A DNA stretch of 64,000 bases, taken from Lentisphaerota bacterium. Lineage in GTDB: Bacteria; Verrucomicrobiota; Kiritimatiellia; UBA8416; JAIOPI01. The position numbers were made by a program, and so were the translations under genes. Positions 27,702-36,920 of the stretch are shown in pieces. The notes under the pieces were generated by a model. The model was not told the DNA's origin and searched no databases. It was given only the letters and a program-made list of their open reading frames with translations. The DNA is taken from assembly GCA_021413965.1 (NCBI GenBank), contig JAIOPI010000014.1:186001-250000 (forward strand), in the 5' to 3' direction. Numbering within the stretch: position 1 is the first letter of the stretch; each line of letters begins with the position of its first letter.

Positions 27702-27812
27702 GCGGCCCCCGGAGGCTTGGTCTTGCATAACCAATTATTCACTTGTATATTCCAATGTATTGAGTGTGTAAAGGATCGATTTCCCGCGCTCGAAGCGTGA
27801 GCCCGACAGCGC
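27702..27812. promoter_or_regulatory. Divergent AT-rich control region with palindrome-like site
   Basis: This gap separates the minus-strand exported protein and transporter pair from the plus-strand glycosidase operon. Positions 27725-27774 are strongly AT-rich in a GC-rich window. GCATAACCAATTATTC at 27725-27740 resembles the palindromes at 15201 and 17365 (GCATAAC, then TTATT). On the plus strand TTGTAT (27743-27748) with TGTAAA (27767-27772) is a weak promoter candidate. Opposite-strand boxes are unclear. Confidence 0.5.
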
Positions 27813-30167
27813 ATGAAAGCCGCGCCATACGACTGTGATACACGGCCCTACTGGTGTGATGACCGCCTGGGGACGGGCCGTCAAAACGCCTACGGCCACT
27901 TTGTCGACGAGGGCGGCGGCTATCGCATTACCACGCCCGCCACGCCCCGGCCCTGGCTGAACTACTTCGCCAACCCCCGGTTCGGCGCCGTGCTGGCCCC
28001 TGATGGCGGCGGGTTCTGCTGGTACAAGACTCCGCTCATGCGCATCACGCGCTATGAGCATCCAATCGACTACCTCCCGCGGCAGTTTGTGGATGGGCGT
28101 GACGTCCTGGTCACGGACCTGGCAAGCAGCGCCAGCGCGCATCCGTTCCGCGATGGCGACGCGCGGGTCTGCACGCACCATCCCGGACACTCGGTGCTCA
28201 CGGCCACCGTCGCGGGCCTGCACGTGCACGGCACGTTTTTCGTGCCGGCGGCATTGGCTTGCGAGATCTGGCTGGTGCGGGTGTCCAACCCCGGCCCGCG
28301 CGCGCGGCGGATCCGGCTGGAGTTCGCCCAAACCTGGAGCATGGCCCGCTTCGGCTCGCACACGGCGGAAGCCGGCATTCCGTATGTGTCCGTTCCCGGC
28401 CAGGGCATGACGACGGAGGTGGCGGGGCATGCCGTCGCCGCCGCGGTGTCCGCGCCGGAGCTGCCGTGGCATTTGCACGCGGTATTCGCCTCACCGGGTG
28501 GCGTGGCGCGCGTCGAGCCCGTGCCGGAGACGCGGGCGGATGGACGCCGGTTTGTGTTCCATCGCTGCACGGTGGTGCAGGAGGTTGAACTCGAGCCGGG
28601 CGCCTGCCGTGACTTCGCGGTCTATGCCGCCGCCACGGAGGACGCCGCCGAGGCGCAGCGCATCCGGGATGCCTCCCTTGAGGACGCGCGGCGGGAGTAC
28701 GGGGAGTTGCTCGCGAGCTGGCAGGGGCTGGCCCGGCGCGCGCACTGCACGATCCCCGAGAAGAGCGCCGAGTATTTCCTCAATTACTGGCTCAAGAACC
28801 AGCTTCACCTGACGTTTCACTTCGTTCGCGCCGGGCACTGGGGCTATCGCGATGCGCTGCAGGATGCGTGGGGGTACGCGATGCTTTGCCCGGCGGAAGC
28901 CGCCGATCGCCTGCGTTTCATGCTGAGCGGCATGTTCGCCGATGGTACCGCCCCGCGCCAGCTCTCCAAATTCGAAGACGGCCGGCACGACTTGCGCCGC
29001 TATATGGACTCGGTCGTCTGGGCCCCCCGCGCCGTTCTCGGGTATCTGCAGGAAACGGGCGACAGGGGACTGCTTGGAGAAACGCTGCCGTTCCTCGACC
29101 GGGATCGGTCGACCGTGCTCGACCATCTGCGTCGCGGGGTGGACGCGCTGTGGGAACGGCGCGGGGCGCACGGCGGTTGCCTGACTGGCGACGGCGACTG
29201 GAACGACGCGCTCGAAGGCATCAGCCGCGATGGCGATGCCGAGTCCTACTGGCTGACGATGGCCCTCTACGACGCCTTGCTGACCATGCAGGAGCTGTAC
29301 GGGTTCTCCGGCGATCCGGCGGCCGCCGGCGTCATGGCGCAGCGGGCGGACGAGATCAAGCGCGTGGTCAATGCGTCGGCGTGGGATGGCGCGTGGTATC
29401 GCTACGGCGTTACGGGCCGAGGCCAGCCGATCGGGTCGCAGGAAAATCGGGAAGGGCGCATTCATCTCAACGCCCAGTCCTGGGCCGTTCTCACCGGGCT
29501 GGCGGATGCGGAGCGCGCCGCGCTGGCGATTGCAGCCGTGGACCGGCATCTGGAGTCGCCGGTCGGGCCGGTCCTGCTGGCGCCGCCCTACGTCGCCGAA
29601 GCGAAGGAGATCGGGCGCATCGCGCGGCTCGAACCGGGCACCTTCGAGAACGGTTCGGTTTATCAGCACGCGGTGACGTTTTACATCCTGGCGCTCTTGC
29701 GCGCGGGTCGCCACGCGGAGGCGCTGGATCTCTTCACGCGCGTGCTCCCGACCAATCCCCGCAACGGCGATGACCGCCGCACGTCCGAACCCTATTGCAC
29801 GGGCAACTTCTACTGCGGGTCAGGCCACCCGCGATTTGGCCAGAACTTCTTCACCTGGTTCACGGGAAACGCCGCCTGGCTGCTGCGCATCGGCTTTGAC
29901 GAACTTCTCGGCGTCCGGGCCGGGCTCGAGGGGCTCGTTATCGCCCCGCGCGTTCCCGCGGGGTGGACGGAATGGCGCGTCGAGCGCGAGTACCGGGGCT
30001 GCTGCTACGAGCTGACGTTCACGCGGCGCGCCGATGTTCAAGCCATGGAGATCCGGGTCGACGGCCGCCGGCTGGAGGGCGCGGTGATTCCGCCACTGAC
30101 CGCCAGCCGGTCGGTGGTTGACGTGCGCCTGCCCCTGGCGCCTCCGTCGGAGGCGAGTCAGCGATGA
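27813..30167 (+). CDS. GH94-like glycoside phosphorylase
   Basis: 784 residues from the ATG at 27813, with no signal peptide. It is a homologue of the protein at 3925 with the same beta-sandwich (residues 1-290, TPRPWLNYFANPRFGAVL) and alpha/alpha barrel. GHWGYRDALQDAWGYAMLCP lies near 343-362 and GDGDWND at 459-465, where GH94 enzymes keep the catalytic aspartate. The C-terminal FTWFTGNAAWLLRIGFDELL is also typical. It should split a beta-disaccharide with phosphate in the cytoplasm. Acceptor residues differ from the first GH94 protein around FADGTAPRQLSKFEDGRHDL, so the two probably have different substrates. First gene of the plus-strand operon; its stop overlaps the next start as ATGA. 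Confidence 0.88.
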   Translation: MKAAPYDCDTRPYWCDDRLGTGRQNAYGHFVDEGGGYRITTPATPRPWLNYFANPRFGAVLAPDGGGFCWYKTPLMRITRYEHPIDYLPRQFVDGRDVLVTDLASSASAHPFRDGDARVCTHHPGHSVLTATVAGLHVHGTFFVPAALACEIWLVRVSNPGPRARRIRLEFAQTWSMARFGSHTAEAGIPYVSVPGQGMTTEVAGHAVAAAVSAPELPWHLHAVFASPGGVARVEPVPETRADGRRFVFHRCTVVQEVELEPGACRDFAVYAAATEDAAEAQRIRDASLEDARREYGELLASWQGLARRAHCTIPEKSAEYFLNYWLKNQLHLTFHFVRAGHWGYRDALQDAWGYAMLCPAEAADRLRFMLSGMFADGTAPRQLSKFEDGRHDLRRYMDSVVWAPRAVLGYLQETGDRGLLGETLPFLDRDRSTVLDHLRRGVDALWERRGAHGGCLTGDGDWNDALEGISRDGDAESYWLTMALYDALLTMQELYGFSGDPAAAGVMAQRADEIKRVVNASAWDGAWYRYGVTGRGQPIGSQENREGRIHLNAQSWAVLTGLADAERAALAIAAVDRHLESPVGPVLLAPPYVAEAKEIGRIARLEPGTFENGSVYQHAVTFYILALLRAGRHAEALDLFTRVLPTNPRNGDDRRTSEPYCTGNFYCGSGHPRFGQNFFTWFTGNAAWLLRIGFDELLGVRAGLEGLVIAPRVPAGWTEWRVEREYRGCCYELTFTRRADVQAMEIRVDGRRLEGAVIPPLTASRSVVDVRLPLAPPSEASQR

Positions 30168-32824
30168 AGACCGTCTCGGTTTACTTTGCGAATCACTTCG
30201 ACCTGACGTGGCGTCGCTGCTGGATGCGGGACACCCTCTACCAAGGGCGGCGGTTTGCGAGCTACCGGCACATTGAGAGCCTGTGCCTGCAGCGCAACAT
30301 GGAACTGGCTGAGCGGGGCGACGGCGCCTACGTGGTGGAGCAGGGGCTGACGATGCGTGCGTTCCTGGAGGCCAACCCCACGGCGCTGCCGCGGCTGCAG
30401 GCGCTGTATCGCGCGGGCCGGTTCGAAATGTGCGGCAGCGGCGAGGCCATCATCGACATCAATCTCTGCTCCTTTGAAACCCTGTGCCGGAACCTGGCCT
30501 CGGGCGTGCACTATTGCCGCCACGTGCTGGGCATGCCGCCGCTGCTGGCCTGCCACGATGACGGGTTTGGCTCGTCGGCGCAGTTCCCGCAGGTCATTCG
30601 GCAGTGCGGCCTTCCGGGCATTCAGGGCCTTTCCTACAGCTTGCCGGACAACACCTACTGGCGGGGCCTCGACGGGTCGTGGGTCCTGGTCTGGACCGGC
30701 GCGCCGGGACGCCAGTACTTCTTCGATCACTGCTATCACGAGCCTTGCCGCCAGTGCGCGGGTCACGGTGTTGGAACCTGTGCGGCGTGCCGGGGCACCG
30801 GACTCGATCTGCCTCAAAACTTCTATCCGCCCTTCGACCCGGTCCCCTCCGACGCCTTTCGCACGGACCAGGCGGCCTATGTGGTGAAGTCCGAGGAGAT
30901 GCTGCCGCCGGAGGGGTTCACCGCGCATTTGCGCCGCTGGGAGGCCGCCGATCCCGGCACGCGTTACGTGTGGGCAACGCCGCGCCGCCTGGCCCCGCTC
31001 TGGGAGCCGCTGACTCGCATCGATCAGCCGCCGGCCGATCAGATTGCGTCGCGCATCGAGAACAACCCGGTGCAAACCGGGTGCTACGTCAGCCGCATCA
31101 AGGTCAAGCAGGAGGCGCGTCGCTGCGAAGCCCACCTTTATGGACTGGAGACGGTGCTGGCCCTGGCCTGTCCGGACGCCATGGACGCCAGCGCCTGGCA
31201 AGGCCTGTTCCTGGAGTTGCCGTTCTTCTTCTTTCATGATGCGATCACCGGCACCCATCAGGACGAGGCCTACGCGGAGCTCATGGACCGCATGCGCGCC
31301 TGCCGGCTGAACACGCATGCCGAAGCCGGGCGCACGCTGGGGCGCGCGGGTCTGGCGCAGGTGCAACTGCCGGCCGCGGCCGCGGCCGGTGTCACGATCC
31401 AGGCCATCACGACGGCGCTCGAGCCGTTTGCCCAGCGGATTCCGCTCGCCGACAGCGACTGGCGAGGGGCGCGTCCGCTGGTCGCGGTGACGGCCGCCGG
31501 CCGGCGCTGGCCGGTGGTCTATGCGTGGCACCCGTGGTTTCCCGCGCTGCCACCGGACGAGGGCCGCCTGATCGACGCCGTCGGCAGCGCCGCGCGTACG
31601 CGGCCGGACGCGACGCAGGCCTTCGTTGAGATCGACTGCCTGGATCCGCTGCAGTGGGAAGCCGCGCGCCTGGAGCCAGCCCGCGCACCGGCGCCCCTGG
31701 ACGTCCGGGAACTGCGCAATGAACATCTCGCGGTGACGTGGGATGACCACGGCGTGACGGCGATCCGCTGTTTGACGTCGGGTGCAGTGGCGACGGGCGA
31801 CGCGCTATCGTCCATCGGCGGCCTGATGATTTGCGAAGACGAAGGCGATCCCTGGGGGACGCGGAAGCTGCCGGCGTTTCGCCATCCGCTGACGCCGTTC
31901 ACGCGTTGCCTGGGCGCGCAGCGCTTCGAAGGTTACGCGGAAGTCTATTTCGCGGGGCGCTACGAACCGAACCTGCGCTTCGGACGCGAGGCCGACCCCG
32001 CCATGTTTGCGCTCGAGTGGACGATCACCGCCCGCCTGCTGGATGCCGCGCGGCGCGTGGACATCGAGTACGAGGTGTTCTGGAAGACGGCCAACCGGCG
32101 GCTGTGCGCGGTGTTCCCGGTTCAGGCGGAATCCGACACCGCCTGGTACTCCGTGCCCGGGGGCGTGCTCGAGCGCCCGCGCTATGAGCAGACCGAAACC
32201 TGCTTGTGGAGTCCGAACGGTGATTGGCCGGCCCTGTATGGCGTGGCGGCCCGTCCCGCCGCCGGCAGCCAGACCGGGTGGGGCGTGCTCAACTATGGAA
32301 CCCCGGCGGCCCGCGTCGACGATGGGCGCATCGTCATCTCGCTGCTGCGTTCTCCCGGATTCGGGCACTGTCTCGAGCGCTACGCGCAGGAGTATCCCAT
32401 GCCCACGAGCGGCATTCGCGACAGCGGCTGGCATCACGTGACACTGAGCGTGGCGCCGCACGCCGGCGCGGCTGACGTCGGGCGCTTTGCCCGGCAGGCG
32501 GCGGCCCTGAACCTGGGCGTGCCGGCCGTAGCCACGCCCCCCGGAGCGTGCCTGCCGGCGCCGGCGTTGCACATCGCCGGGCACGGACTTCAGTTGATCG
32601 CGGCCAAGCGGCCGTTCGACGGTGCCGACGCGCAGGTTGTGCGATTGTTGAACGCGCAGGCGGAAACCACCGTCGCCGTGCTGCGGGACGTCACAGGCGG
32701 CGCGCGGCCGATGGCGGGCTGCCGGTTGACCGAAGACGCGGACGACCCCGGGATGGGCGCCGGCGAACTGGTCGCCACCTTCCGTCCCCATGAAGTGCGG
32801 ACCTTTTACATCAGGAAGGCATGA
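30164..32824 (+). CDS. GH38 alpha-mannosidase-like enzyme with DnaJ-type cysteine motif
   Basis: 886 residues; the ATG overlaps the previous stop. There is no signal peptide. GH38 features are present: NHFDLTW (residues 10-16) with the zinc ligands H11 and D13, CHDDGFG (130-136) carrying the expected nucleophile Asp, and HDAITGTHQ (358-366), whose His is the remaining metal ligand region. Beta-sandwich domains follow from about 450. Residues 195-213 form two CxxCxGxG units (CRQCAGHG and CAACRGTG), the zinc-binding signature of DnaJ, inserted inside the catalytic domain; I do not know this from characterised GH38 enzymes. Expected role: removal of alpha-mannosyl or related residues from imported oligosaccharides. 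It is coupled by ATGA at both ends within the operon. Confidence 0.85.
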   Translation: MKTVSVYFANHFDLTWRRCWMRDTLYQGRRFASYRHIESLCLQRNMELAERGDGAYVVEQGLTMRAFLEANPTALPRLQALYRAGRFEMCGSGEAIIDINLCSFETLCRNLASGVHYCRHVLGMPPLLACHDDGFGSSAQFPQVIRQCGLPGIQGLSYSLPDNTYWRGLDGSWVLVWTGAPGRQYFFDHCYHEPCRQCAGHGVGTCAACRGTGLDLPQNFYPPFDPVPSDAFRTDQAAYVVKSEEMLPPEGFTAHLRRWEAADPGTRYVWATPRRLAPLWEPLTRIDQPPADQIASRIENNPVQTGCYVSRIKVKQEARRCEAHLYGLETVLALACPDAMDASAWQGLFLELPFFFFHDAITGTHQDEAYAELMDRMRACRLNTHAEAGRTLGRAGLAQVQLPAAAAAGVTIQAITTALEPFAQRIPLADSDWRGARPLVAVTAAGRRWPVVYAWHPWFPALPPDEGRLIDAVGSAARTRPDATQAFVEIDCLDPLQWEAARLEPARAPAPLDVRELRNEHLAVTWDDHGVTAIRCLTSGAVATGDALSSIGGLMICEDEGDPWGTRKLPAFRHPLTPFTRCLGAQRFEGYAEVYFAGRYEPNLRFGREADPAMFALEWTITARLLDAARRVDIEYEVFWKTANRRLCAVFPVQAESDTAWYSVPGGVLERPRYEQTETCLWSPNGDWPALYGVAARPAAGSQTGWGVLNYGTPAARVDDGRIVISLLRSPGFGHCLERYAQEYPMPTSGIRDSGWHHVTLSVAPHAGAADVGRFARQAAALNLGVPAVATPPGACLPAPALHIAGHGLQLIAAKRPFDGADAQVVRLLNAQAETTVAVLRDVTGGARPMAGCRLTEDADDPGMGAGELVATFRPHEVRTFYIRKA

Positions 32825-35800
32825 TGCATACCACGACGCAGCGTGAACTGTCGGTCCTGCTGCTGGCGGCGGACAGCGGGGAGGGGGGACTTGGGGAGAT
32901 GCTGGATCCGCGCCTGCGGGAAGAGTTCGCCGCGGCGGGCATCCAGTGCCGGGCGTGCTACGTGGGCGACCTGCAGCGGGCGCACCTCGACCTGTTTCAC
33001 TGTGTCGTGCTCCTGCGGTCACCCGTCCCGCAGCATCCCTTCGGCGACGCGGCAGACTTTCGCGAGAAGAGCGTGTGGCTGCAGGAATTTGTGGCGTGTG
33101 GCGGCGGCCTTTTCCTGATGTTCACGGAGTGCTACGGCAAGACGGAATCGACGCTAAACGAACTCTGCGCGCCGTGGCAGATCCGGTTCTACTTCAACCG
33201 GCTCGTGCCCGACGCCCACGTCGCGACGGACCGGTTTCCGCGCCTGCATGAGAGTACGCTGCTGCCGGTCACGGTCGTGGCGAACCCCTTTCTGCCGCTG
33301 CCGTTCGACACGCTCAAGGTGGTCACGGAGGGCGGCCACGGCACCCAGCACCTGACCTGCGTGCCGGAGCCGGGCAGTGCGTGGCACCCCGTCATGCGCG
33401 GCGGCGCGCACATCAGCAGCCAGAGTTATGGCACCTTCTACATCAACACCTCCCGCGAGACGATTCACGACCCGATCCTGTGCGCGGTGCGCGAGGCCGG
33501 GGCCGGGCGCGTCGTGGCGTTTCCGGGATCGGCACCTTTCTGGCTCACGAACGCGCACATCTGGCGCTTCCAGGGGCGGCTGCAGAACCAGGACGGCGGG
33601 CGCGGGTTCCGCTTCTTCTGCGAGGCGCTGCGCTGGCTGGCGGATACCCGGCGCGGGCGGCAACTGCCGTCCGATTGCGTCGCGCAGGCGGCGCGCGTCG
33701 TCGATGCGGCGTGGCTCAACAAGCCGAGCCAGTACTCGTTCCGGCCGGTCAGCGCCGAAGACCAGGGCCGGATGCGACGGAGTGTCGCGCAGAAGCTGTG
33801 GATCGGCCTGCAGACACCTGAGCGGGAGGTCCTGGGCGACATGGCGACGGCCCTGGCGCGCGAGGGGTACCGGCTGGCGTTTCCACTGGCGCCTTACGAG
33901 ATCCTGACCGATGCGGGCTGGGATGAAGCCAAGCAGCGCTGCCAGGCGGCTGGCGCGGGATTGCTCGAGCTGCGGCCGGGATACGAGCTCCGCGACGACG
34001 AGGGCATGGTGAGCGCGGTCGTCAGTCCGACGACGCTGCCCAAGCACACCCTGCGCTATCCCAACTCCACCCTGCTCGAGAACGTCTGGATCTGCATCTT
34101 CGGCTGTTTGAGCATTTTGCGGCATCCGCTGGCCAACCGGATTCCGCCACAGCGCTACGGTGGCTACAACCTGATCGAGTGGGACCCGTCGGCGGAGTGG
34201 TTTGCGCGCTACCAGGCGCTGGTCGCCTCCAAGTATTTCATCAGTCCGATCGCCTTCAACACGCGGACCGGCGGCGACGCGTGCAACACGTGGGTCGTGG
34301 TGCCGGAAGGCCGCCAGGCGTTCGACATGCTCCGCACGAACAACCACGCCACGTTCATCAGCGACGGGCCGGTCCTGGAGCGCTTCTGCTGGAGCGGTCC
34401 CGGCCTGATCAGCGATGAATGGGAGGGGTTCTGGTACGGCTACTATCCGGGCGACGCCGCCGTATTGAACGTGCGCCTGCGCGCCGAGTGCCCGCTGGCC
34501 GAGGTGGTGCTCTACGATGGCGAGGACGTGCTGGCGCGTTTTGAGCCGGGCCAGGCGGAGTTCGAAAAGCGGCTGCAGGTCCGTGTGTGGCGCGACCTGT
34601 GCCTGCACCTCACGGCCCGCGACAGCGCTGGCCGGCGGCTGTTTGCCACGTATCCGCTCTACACGCGGAACTTTGGCTTCTGGGGCCACGTCGGCTCCGA
34701 CCAGATGAACAACTACGTCAACGCCATGACGCCGGCGCCGAACGGCTTCCTCGGCGTGGGGCACCGGTTGTTCGACATGTTTGGCTTCGTCACCCTGGGC
34801 GCGGCCTGGGGGGACTACCTCCGCATCACGCCTGCGTTGAGCTATGCGGAGTTCATGCCGCGGCAGGAGATTTCAGGCGTGATCGGCTCCTTCAACGTCC
34901 ACCACCCGAGCGCCATCGTGACGGGCGGCGACGGCGAGCCACGCTACCTGAACGATCACCGCCGCGTGTTCCCGTATTGCGGGGCGGATGCGCAGGTGTT
35001 CCGCAGCGACGTCGTCGGCGAGCAACGCGACAACGACACCGGTCGGCGCGAGCGCTGGCATGGCCGCGAGGTGGTTCCCACGCGGCTGCTGACGCCGGTT
35101 CCCGGCGCCCGGGGGCATGACGAGTACGTCGTCTGGCGCTGGGAGGTGAACCAGCCGATTTGCGTCGAGGTGCGGAAGCACGTCCAGTTCGCCCCCGGCT
35201 GGCTGAAGGATTCCTGGCTGACGTTTGCCTCCAACTCCCATTGGAGCGTACCGGGACTGTACATCCGGTCCATGCGGGATGTGTCGCATGGGTTGCGGAT
35301 CGCGGATCTGCCGGTGTTCGGGGAGCCGGTCCCCGCGGGCAAAGAGTGGGACAACAGCTTCTTCCTGCGGCTGGCGCATCGGATACCCCCGGCGGTGTTT
35401 GCGCCCGGCCACGGTGGCGAGTTGGAGATCGGCACCGGGGCGGCCGGCACGTTCGGGCTGGTGCCGCTGGGTGCCCCGCGCGAGATTCGCACGCAACTCT
35501 GGGTAACAGCCAAGGAGGTGCAAGTGCTCTTCCAGTGCCGGCTGACGGAGGCGGAGCGGCAATCCGGATGCCTGGACGTCTCCTACCTGGTGCTGCTGGA
35601 TGCCACGGAATCGGCCGGGACGCCATTTGGTTCGGTGCTGGACGCGATCAGCCGGGCGTCGGCCGGCGCCGGGGGCGCGCGGCGATTCTCCGTAACGGTG
35701 GACGTAGCGGGGCGCGCGGCGCCGTTCGAACTCGACCTCGACACGATGTTCCCCGATTGTGCCGGATTCCCGCTGCATGTGGAGCTGCGAGGCCAGTCCG

Positions 35801-35946
35801 ACGCGCTGATGGAGTGGTGCGGTCCGGGCGGCGTGCCGGCGTTGGTCAGCCAGCCGCAGCACGGGCGTTCGTGGCACCGGTTGCCGGCGGCACCGCACCG
35901 ATACACCGCGATGGCGGGGCGGGCCTGGGAGGATCTTGGCGCATGA
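32821..35946 (+). CDS. Large cytoplasmic multidomain protein, paralogue of the exported protein at 23.8 kb
   Basis: 1041 residues, ATGA overlap with the gene before and after, no signal peptide. Residues 10-290 resemble a GATase-like fold (WLQEFVACGGGLFLMFTECY, AGAGRVVAFPGSAPFWLTNA, FFCEALRWLADT). Residues 310-640 look like a PHP-type domain: NHATFISDGPVLE, with D515-G516-P517, followed by beta-strands and GSDQMNN near 625. Residues 650-1041 are beta-rich, including GHDEYVVWRWEVN. The order and several motifs match the 1312-residue exported protein, which suggests duplication followed by a change of location. No enzyme family is recognised with confidence. Its position between a GH38 mannosidase and a LacI regulator points to glycan metabolism. 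Confidence 0.8.
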   Translation: MMHTTTQRELSVLLLAADSGEGGLGEMLDPRLREEFAAAGIQCRACYVGDLQRAHLDLFHCVVLLRSPVPQHPFGDAADFREKSVWLQEFVACGGGLFLMFTECYGKTESTLNELCAPWQIRFYFNRLVPDAHVATDRFPRLHESTLLPVTVVANPFLPLPFDTLKVVTEGGHGTQHLTCVPEPGSAWHPVMRGGAHISSQSYGTFYINTSRETIHDPILCAVREAGAGRVVAFPGSAPFWLTNAHIWRFQGRLQNQDGGRGFRFFCEALRWLADTRRGRQLPSDCVAQAARVVDAAWLNKPSQYSFRPVSAEDQGRMRRSVAQKLWIGLQTPEREVLGDMATALAREGYRLAFPLAPYEILTDAGWDEAKQRCQAAGAGLLELRPGYELRDDEGMVSAVVSPTTLPKHTLRYPNSTLLENVWICIFGCLSILRHPLANRIPPQRYGGYNLIEWDPSAEWFARYQALVASKYFISPIAFNTRTGGDACNTWVVVPEGRQAFDMLRTNNHATFISDGPVLERFCWSGPGLISDEWEGFWYGYYPGDAAVLNVRLRAECPLAEVVLYDGEDVLARFEPGQAEFEKRLQVRVWRDLCLHLTARDSAGRRLFATYPLYTRNFGFWGHVGSDQMNNYVNAMTPAPNGFLGVGHRLFDMFGFVTLGAAWGDYLRITPALSYAEFMPRQEISGVIGSFNVHHPSAIVTGGDGEPRYLNDHRRVFPYCGADAQVFRSDVVGEQRDNDTGRRERWHGREVVPTRLLTPVPGARGHDEYVVWRWEVNQPICVEVRKHVQFAPGWLKDSWLTFASNSHWSVPGLYIRSMRDVSHGLRIADLPVFGEPVPAGKEWDNSFFLRLAHRIPPAVFAPGHGGELEIGTGAAGTFGLVPLGAPREIRTQLWVTAKEVQVLFQCRLTEAERQSGCLDVSYLVLLDATESAGTPFGSVLDAISRASAGAGGARRFSVTVDVAGRAAPFELDLDTMFPDCAGFPLHVELRGQSDALMEWCGPGGVPALVSQPQHGRSWHRLPAAPHRYTAMAGRAWEDLGA

Positions 35947-36920
35947 ATATCAAGGAAATCAGCCGACTGTGCGGTGTGTCCGTGTTCACCGTGTCGCGCG
36001 TCCTCAATGGCCGCGCGGCGGAATTCCGGATCAGCGCGGCGACGGCGAAGCGCGTGATGGACATGGCCGAGAAGGTCCAATATCGCCCGAACTATCTCGC
36101 GCACAGCCTCAACACCGATCGCACGTACTCGGTTGGCGTGATCTTCGCGAACACCGTCGACAACTACCTCGGGAGCATCATGGAGGGCGTCGAGGCGCAC
36201 CTGCGTGGCACGGAATATCAGACGGCTGTCGAGACGGGTGAGAACGACATCCGCCTCCAGGATCAGGCGCTGCGCCGCATGTTGCACCGGCGTGCGGATG
36301 GGATCATCTTTTACCCGGTGGCCTTGCCGCCGGGCAAGCGCTACGAACTGCCGACCCCGAACGATCAGCGCAAGCACCAGGTTCCAATCGTGATCATCGG
36401 GCGCACGATACCCGGCGCGCGGGATCAGATTATGATGGGGGACTTCGAGGCGGGCGCGGCCACGGCCAACCGCTTTCTCGAAGCCGGCTGCAAGCGCTTC
36501 GCGTTCCTGACGAATCCCGTGAACTGCTCTTCGGACCATGCCCGCCAGAAGGGCTTTATCCAGACGCTCAAGCAAGCCGGCATTCCGGCGGCGAACCGGA
36601 TCGTGGTGGCGGAGCAGGGCGGCCCGGCGTCCGAATCGCTGCACAAGCTCCGGCGTGCTGACGCGCTCTTCGGCGTCAACTCCGGCCTGCTTCTTGCCTA
36701 TGTCCGGAGGCTGCGGGCGCTGGCTGACGTGCGGCACATGCACATGGTGTCGGTGGGCGACATCGAAGGGGCGGAGCTGATGGATCTGAAACTGTGGACC
36801 TGGTCGACGCCCGGCCGCCGGATGGGCGAGGAGGCGGCGCGCGCCGTGCTGTCGCGGATCGACGATCCCGCCGCGCCCTGGAAGAACGTGGTGGTTCCGC
36901 TGGAGTGGACGACGGCATGA
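35943..36920 (+). CDS. LacI family transcriptional regulator
   Basis: 325 residues from the ATG at 35943, which overlaps the previous stop. The same frame is open upstream, but this start puts the helix-turn-helix at the N-terminus as the family requires. Residues 2-24 hold NIKEISRLCGVSVFTVSRVL, and the hinge helix YRPNYLAHSL follows near 50. The sensor domain runs from about 62 (YSVGVIFANTVDNYLGSIM) to the end. The N-lobe segment RRMLHRRADGIIFYPVALPP and the FAFLTNPVNCSSDHARQKGF region are typical. It is encoded inside the operon it probably regulates. Candidate operators are the palindromic sites at 27725, 15201 and 17365; this is an inference. Confidence 0.93.
   Translation: MNIKEISRLCGVSVFTVSRVLNGRAAEFRISAATAKRVMDMAEKVQYRPNYLAHSLNTDRTYSVGVIFANTVDNYLGSIMEGVEAHLRGTEYQTAVETGENDIRLQDQALRRMLHRRADGIIFYPVALPPGKRYELPTPNDQRKHQVPIVIIGRTIPGARDQIMMGDFEAGAATANRFLEAGCKRFAFLTNPVNCSSDHARQKGFIQTLKQAGIPAANRIVVAEQGGPASESLHKLRRADALFGVNSGLLLAYVRRLRALADVRHMHMVSVGDIEGAELMDLKLWTWSTPGRRMGEEAARAVLSRIDDPAAPWKNVVVPLEWTTA

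Noticed and set aside
27702..27734. TTG start at 27734 for the exported 1312-residue protein
   Set aside because: It would put the start inside the AT-rich control site and before a less natural signal peptide; ATG at 27701 fits better.
35160..35942. N-terminal extension of the LacI regulator in the same frame
   Set aside because: It overlaps the upstream gene completely and would place the helix-turn-helix in the middle of the protein; the ATG at 35943 is standard.
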